Shown: positions 33,302-35,572 of the stretch, piece after piece
Numbering within the stretch: position 1 is the stretch's first letter
How the letters are laid out: each line of letters starts with the position of its first letter
Assembly (NCBI GenBank): GCA_009379975.1
Contig: WHSS01000023.1
Coordinates: 1-35,572 of the forward strand
Origin: Actinophytocola sp.
Lineage (GTDB): Bacteria; Actinomycetota; Actinomycetes; Mycobacteriales; Pseudonocardiaceae
Direction: 5' to 3'
Length of the DNA: 35,572 nt
Notes under the pieces: model-generated
Told to the model about the DNA's origin: nothing
Databases searched by the model: none
The model's input: the letters and a program-made list of their open reading frames with translations, nothing else
Translations under genes and position numbers: made by a program

Positions 33302-33917
33302 GTTGGGCGAGTTTGATGGCCCGGTAGCGACCCGCCTCGTGGGCCGCTACCTCTTCCCGCTCAATCCGAGCCAACACCTGCGCGGCGGACAACTCCTCGA
33401 TCAACTGCCGTGCTTCTCGTTGTGCCCGGTCGACCTCCGGCGCCCACCGTGCGTCGATGGCACCGACCTCCGCATCGCCGGCCGCGTACTTCAGTTCCTG
33501 CAACCACACCTCGTGGACCGAGGTGACCAGAGCGTCGGTGAGGTCGCTGCGCAGTTGGTCCTTGACTTCCCTCTCGATCTGCGTCCGCCGCCGCTCCTGC
33601 TCCATGACCAGCCAGCCTGGCCTCGCGGCCAACAGGCCAGAGACATCCCCGGGCTCGATGCCGCGCTCCTTGACCGCACGGACCTGGATCCCGAGACGGG
33701 TGGCCGTGTCCTTCTGTGTCCGTTTGCGGAGCTGTTTGGCGCGCTTGTGCTGGTGCTTCTCGCGGGCTGTGATCAGCCACTCGGGAGGATCACTCCTGAC
33801 AGTCTGAATGCGCGCAGGCGAAGCCGTCTTCCATCCCTGCTCACGGAGAACGGTGCTGGTGACGCCCAACTGTTGGGCCGCCCGCTTCAACTCGCCCATC
33901 TTCTTCGACCGCCCCAT
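33273..33917 (-). CDS. Unknown IS607-associated protein with two related HTH-like repeats
   Basis: This 214-residue protein lies between the tnpA fragment and tnpB. ATG 33915-33917 overlaps the tnpA stop (TGATG) and has AGGAGG seven bases upstream. No family was recognised. Two segments (about residues 17-59 and 75-115) share the pattern L-G-[VI]-x4-[VL]-[RK]-E-[QR]-G, then P-x-W-L-x4-E: compare LGVTSTVLREQGW with LGIQVRAVKERGI, and PPEWLITAREK with RPGWLVMEQER. Both look like a helix-turn-helix with a following helix. The C-terminal half is helical and charged (QREARQLIEELSAAQVLARI). It may bind DNA or the TnpB RNA, but no function can be assigned. Confidence 0.8.
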   Translation of the reverse strand: MGRSKKMGELKRAAQQLGVTSTVLREQGWKTASPARIQTVRSDPPEWLITAREKHQHKRAKQLRKRTQKDTATRLGIQVRAVKERGIEPGDVSGLLAARPGWLVMEQERRRTQIEREVKDQLRSDLTDALVTSVHEVWLQELKYAAGDAEVGAIDARWAPEVDRAQREARQLIEELSAAQVLARIEREEVAAHEAGRYRAIKLAQRAFGGGAGG

Positions 33918-34200
33918 CACGCACCCTCCTCACGGGCATCCTGCCCGGCAGCACCGACAGTCTCAGAGCGGGCAGCCTGGGGGCCGATGTCACGCTGGGC
34001 GCAGCCGACCGCCTTCAACGCCCGGTTCCGGGCCGACCGGCGGCCATACAGGCGGGCACACAACGAGGTCAGCACCTCCACCATCTCCCGCACCAGATCG
34101 TCGTCCACCTCCCCGTCATCAAGCACCACCAGACACCTGCCGTGCGCCGAGAGCGCGGCCTCGACCAGTTCGGTGTTCACCCGACCCAGACGGTCCCGCC
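33917..34200 (-). pseudogene. C-terminal fragment of IS607 serine recombinase TnpA
   Basis: About 93 codons remain, reading RDRLGRVNTELVEAALSAHG, then VDDDLVREMVEVLTSLCARL and YGRRSARNRALKAV. This is the end of the IS607-family serine resolvase. The MerR-like HTH and the catalytic Ser region are missing; the frame runs upstream into AraC-type sequence in another frame and an antisense reading of the aldehyde dehydrogenase. Not functional as a recombinase. Confidence 0.85.
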
Positions 34201-34204
34201 GCGG

Positions 34205-34397
34205 CGCCGGTTGGCTCCCACAAGACGGGTCCGGTGTCGGCGCCGACGACGAGGAGTCGGTCACCGAGCGAGACGAGATCGACGCATCCGTCGGGGACGA
34301 CTCGCTGCGTGCCGTCGACGAGAGCGTCGCTTTCCCACACGCACGCCACCACCGGCTCGAGGCCTGCCGGTGGCCGGTACTCGCGGTATGCGCACAC
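34205..34397 (-). pseudogene. N-terminal remnant of an AraC-family regulator
   Basis: From ATG 34395-34397 the frame codes YREYRPPAGLEPVVACVWES, then RVVPDGCVDLVSLGDRLLVV and GADTGPVLWEPT, the N-terminal sensing region of AraC-type regulators with the motif RVVPDGCVDL. Similarity ends near 34205 at the IS607 sequence; the open frame reads on to 34119 in nonsense. The DNA-binding C-terminal domain is absent. It follows the aldehyde dehydrogenase by 40 bp and may once have regulated it. Confidence 0.65.
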
Positions 34398-34437
34398 GAG
34401 GGCACCATAACCGGCATCACTGACAGTCGGCCGACCC

Positions 34438-35572
34438 TCAGCGCTGGATCGACTTGACCTCGAGGAACTCCTCGATACCGTACTTCCCGAACTCCCGGCC
34501 GTTGCCGGACTGCTTGTAGCCGCCGAAGGGTGCGACCGGGTTGAACGATCCCCCGTTGACGTCGACCTGGCCGGTCCGCAGCCGCCTGGCCACCTCGACC
34601 GCGCGGTCGTCCGAGCCGGAGAACACCGCGCCTGCCAGCCCGTAGACGGTGTTGTTGGCGATGCGAACCCCGTCGTCCTCGTCCTGGTACGGCATGATCG
34701 ACAGCACCGGCCCGAAGATCTCCTCCTGTGCGATCGTCATGTCCTCGGTCACTCCAGAGAACACCGTGGGCCGCACGAAATAGCCCGCTTCGCAGCCGTC
34801 GGGCTTCTCGGGGCCACCGAACGCCAGCTTCGCCCCGGCTTCGGCGCCCGCCCGGATGAAGCCGACGACGCCGTCCCGCTGCACCTCGTTGACCATCGGG
34901 CCGATCCGGGTCGATGGGTCGGTGGGGTCCCCTGGGACGTACTTGGCCGCGGCGGCTACCGCCAGTTCGACCGCCTCGTCGTGCCGCGAGGCGGGCACCA
35001 GCATGCGGGTCCAGGCGTTGCAACTCTGGCCGCCGTTGATGAAGGCGTTGGCCACGCCTAGCTTGACGGCCTTACCCAGATCGGCGTCGTCAAGCACCAG
35101 GTTGGCCGACTTGCCGCCGAGTTCGAGCGCGACCCGCTTGATCGTCTCCGATGCCGCCGCCGACACCGCCCGCCCGGCGCGGGTCGACCCGGTGAACGAC
35201 ACCATGTCGACCTTCGGGTGAGCGGCGAGCGCGGCGCCGACCACCGGGCCGGTGCCGTGCACGATGTTCACCACGCCTGCCGGAACGCCTGCCGCGGCCA
35301 GGATCTCCGCGAGGATGCCGGTGTTGAGCGGTGCGACCTCGCTCGGCTTCAGCACGACCGTGCAGCCCGCAGCGAGCGCGGGTGCGAGCTTCGCGACGAT
35401 CTGGTGCAGTGGGTAATTCCACGGTGTGATTGCTGCCACAACGCCGATCGGCTCGCGCACGATCAGCGAGTTGCCGACCTCTTCGGTGAAGGCGAACCCG
35501 CCCGATTCGATGAGATCCGCGACCCCCGCCGACGTCGCGGCGGGCAAGCTGGCCTGCACCTTGGTCGCGAAG
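34438..35572 (-). CDS. Aldehyde dehydrogenase, 5' end outside the window
   Basis: This is an NAD(P)-dependent ALDH-superfamily enzyme that oxidises an aldehyde to the acid. 378 residues are visible, about 100 short of the usual length, because the frame is still open at the right edge. Motifs are [28 protein letters not shown] for NAD binding, the general base in [10 protein letters not shown] and the catalytic Cys in [12 protein letters not shown]; the end is [18 protein letters not shown]. The first visible start-like codon (35559) lies inside the fold, so it is not the start. Confidence 0.95.
   Translation of the reverse strand, partial: FATKVQASLPAATSAGVADLIESGGFAFTEEVGNSLIVREPIGVVAAITPWNYPLHQIVAKLAPALAAGCTVVLKPSEVAPLNTGILAEILAAAGVPAGVVNIVHGTGPVVGAALAAHPKVDMVSFTGSTRAGRAVSAAASETIKRVALELGGKSANLVLDDADLGKAVKLGVANAFINGGQSCNAWTRMLVPASRHDEAVELAVAAAAKYVPGDPTDPSTRIGPMVNEVQRDGVVGFIRAGAEAGAKLAFGGPEKPDGCEAGYFVRPTVFSGVTEDMTIAQEEIFGPVLSIMPYQDEDDGVRIANNTVYGLAGAVFSGSDDRAVEVARRLRTGQVDVNGGSFNPVAPFGGYKQSGNGREFGKYGIEEFLEVKSIQR

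Larger units (their letters stand above)
31850..34205 (-). mobile_element. IS607-type element, 5'-truncated
   Basis: The element has tnpB in full, an extra ORF and the C-terminal end of tnpA, all on the minus strand with overlapping junctions. The right end, taken from where similarity to the flanking remnant begins, is near 31850. The left end is where AraC-type coding stops near 34205. Both ends are approximate. IS607 elements do not make target duplications, so none is expected. With most of the recombinase missing it probably cannot move by itself. Confidence 0.75.

Noticed and set aside
33917-35023. Single 368-codon protein spanning tnpA and the aldehyde dehydrogenase
   Set aside because: Only the last 93 codons match the IS607 recombinase; the rest is a wrong-frame reading of the aldehyde dehydrogenase and AraC fragment.

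Overview
The window is high-GC chromosomal DNA from an actinomycete, most likely a member of the Pseudonocardiaceae (Amycolatopsis-like). The grounds are the conserved blocks folC-DUF4233-ndk and tig-clpP1-clpP2-clpX, GTG and TTG starts with short overlaps, TAGACT/TAGGGT -10 boxes, an ECF41 sigma factor, and the dense GC-rich coding. No tool was run; homology statements come from recognising motifs and family layouts.

Layout. 1-390: a scar with a TnpB remnant, the tail of a secreted protein and a strong hairpin. 391-2101: an SDR gene divergent from an ECF41-type sigma factor. 2157-4914 (minus): folC, DUF4233 and ndk, with a small IS200/IS605-derived element sitting between DUF4233 and ndk. 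5038-13156: a GAF-LuxR regulator divergent from a six-gene cluster that encodes a complete branched-chain-amino-acid-type ABC importer with a long-chain acyl-CoA synthetase embedded in it (livF-livG-fadD-livH-livM-livK). This suggests import coupled to CoA activation of an organic acid. 13352-15982: valS, probably leaderless. 16189-17201: an N-terminal stub of an FdhF/YdeP oxidoreductase in front of fdhD. 17239-18334: an exported alpha/beta hydrolase broken by a 154-bp insertion. 18331-22713: clpX, clpP2, clpP1 and tig (all minus), with a candidate ClgR box at the 3' end of tig.

23016-31297 holds a stand-alone MASE1 membrane protein and a SIMPL protein, divergent tRNA-Pro and tRNA-Gly genes, a cupin, an SRPBCC protein, a class III nucleotide cyclase, a Gly/Asp-rich membrane protein behind a sigma-E-like promoter, a fatty-acid desaturase, a Nei glycosylase, rpiB and a metallo-beta-lactamase-fold hydrolase. 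31401-35572 is a decay zone: a 5'-truncated IS607-type element (tnpA fragment, an unknown ORF with an internal duplication, full tnpB) lies between a frameshifted C-terminal gene remnant and an N-terminal AraC-type remnant, followed by a window-truncated aldehyde dehydrogenase.

The least explained signals are: (1) two copies of a roughly 105-bp nested palindrome, both between convergent genes, whose inner stem differs by compensatory changes; (2) two arrays of a 21-bp repeat, each just upstream of a -10-like box and in the same orientation relative to the downstream gene (tig, cupin); (3) the extra IS607 ORF with two related HTH-like repeats, translationally coupled to tnpA; (4) the 154-bp insertion with near-perfect direct repeats in the hydrolase gene.
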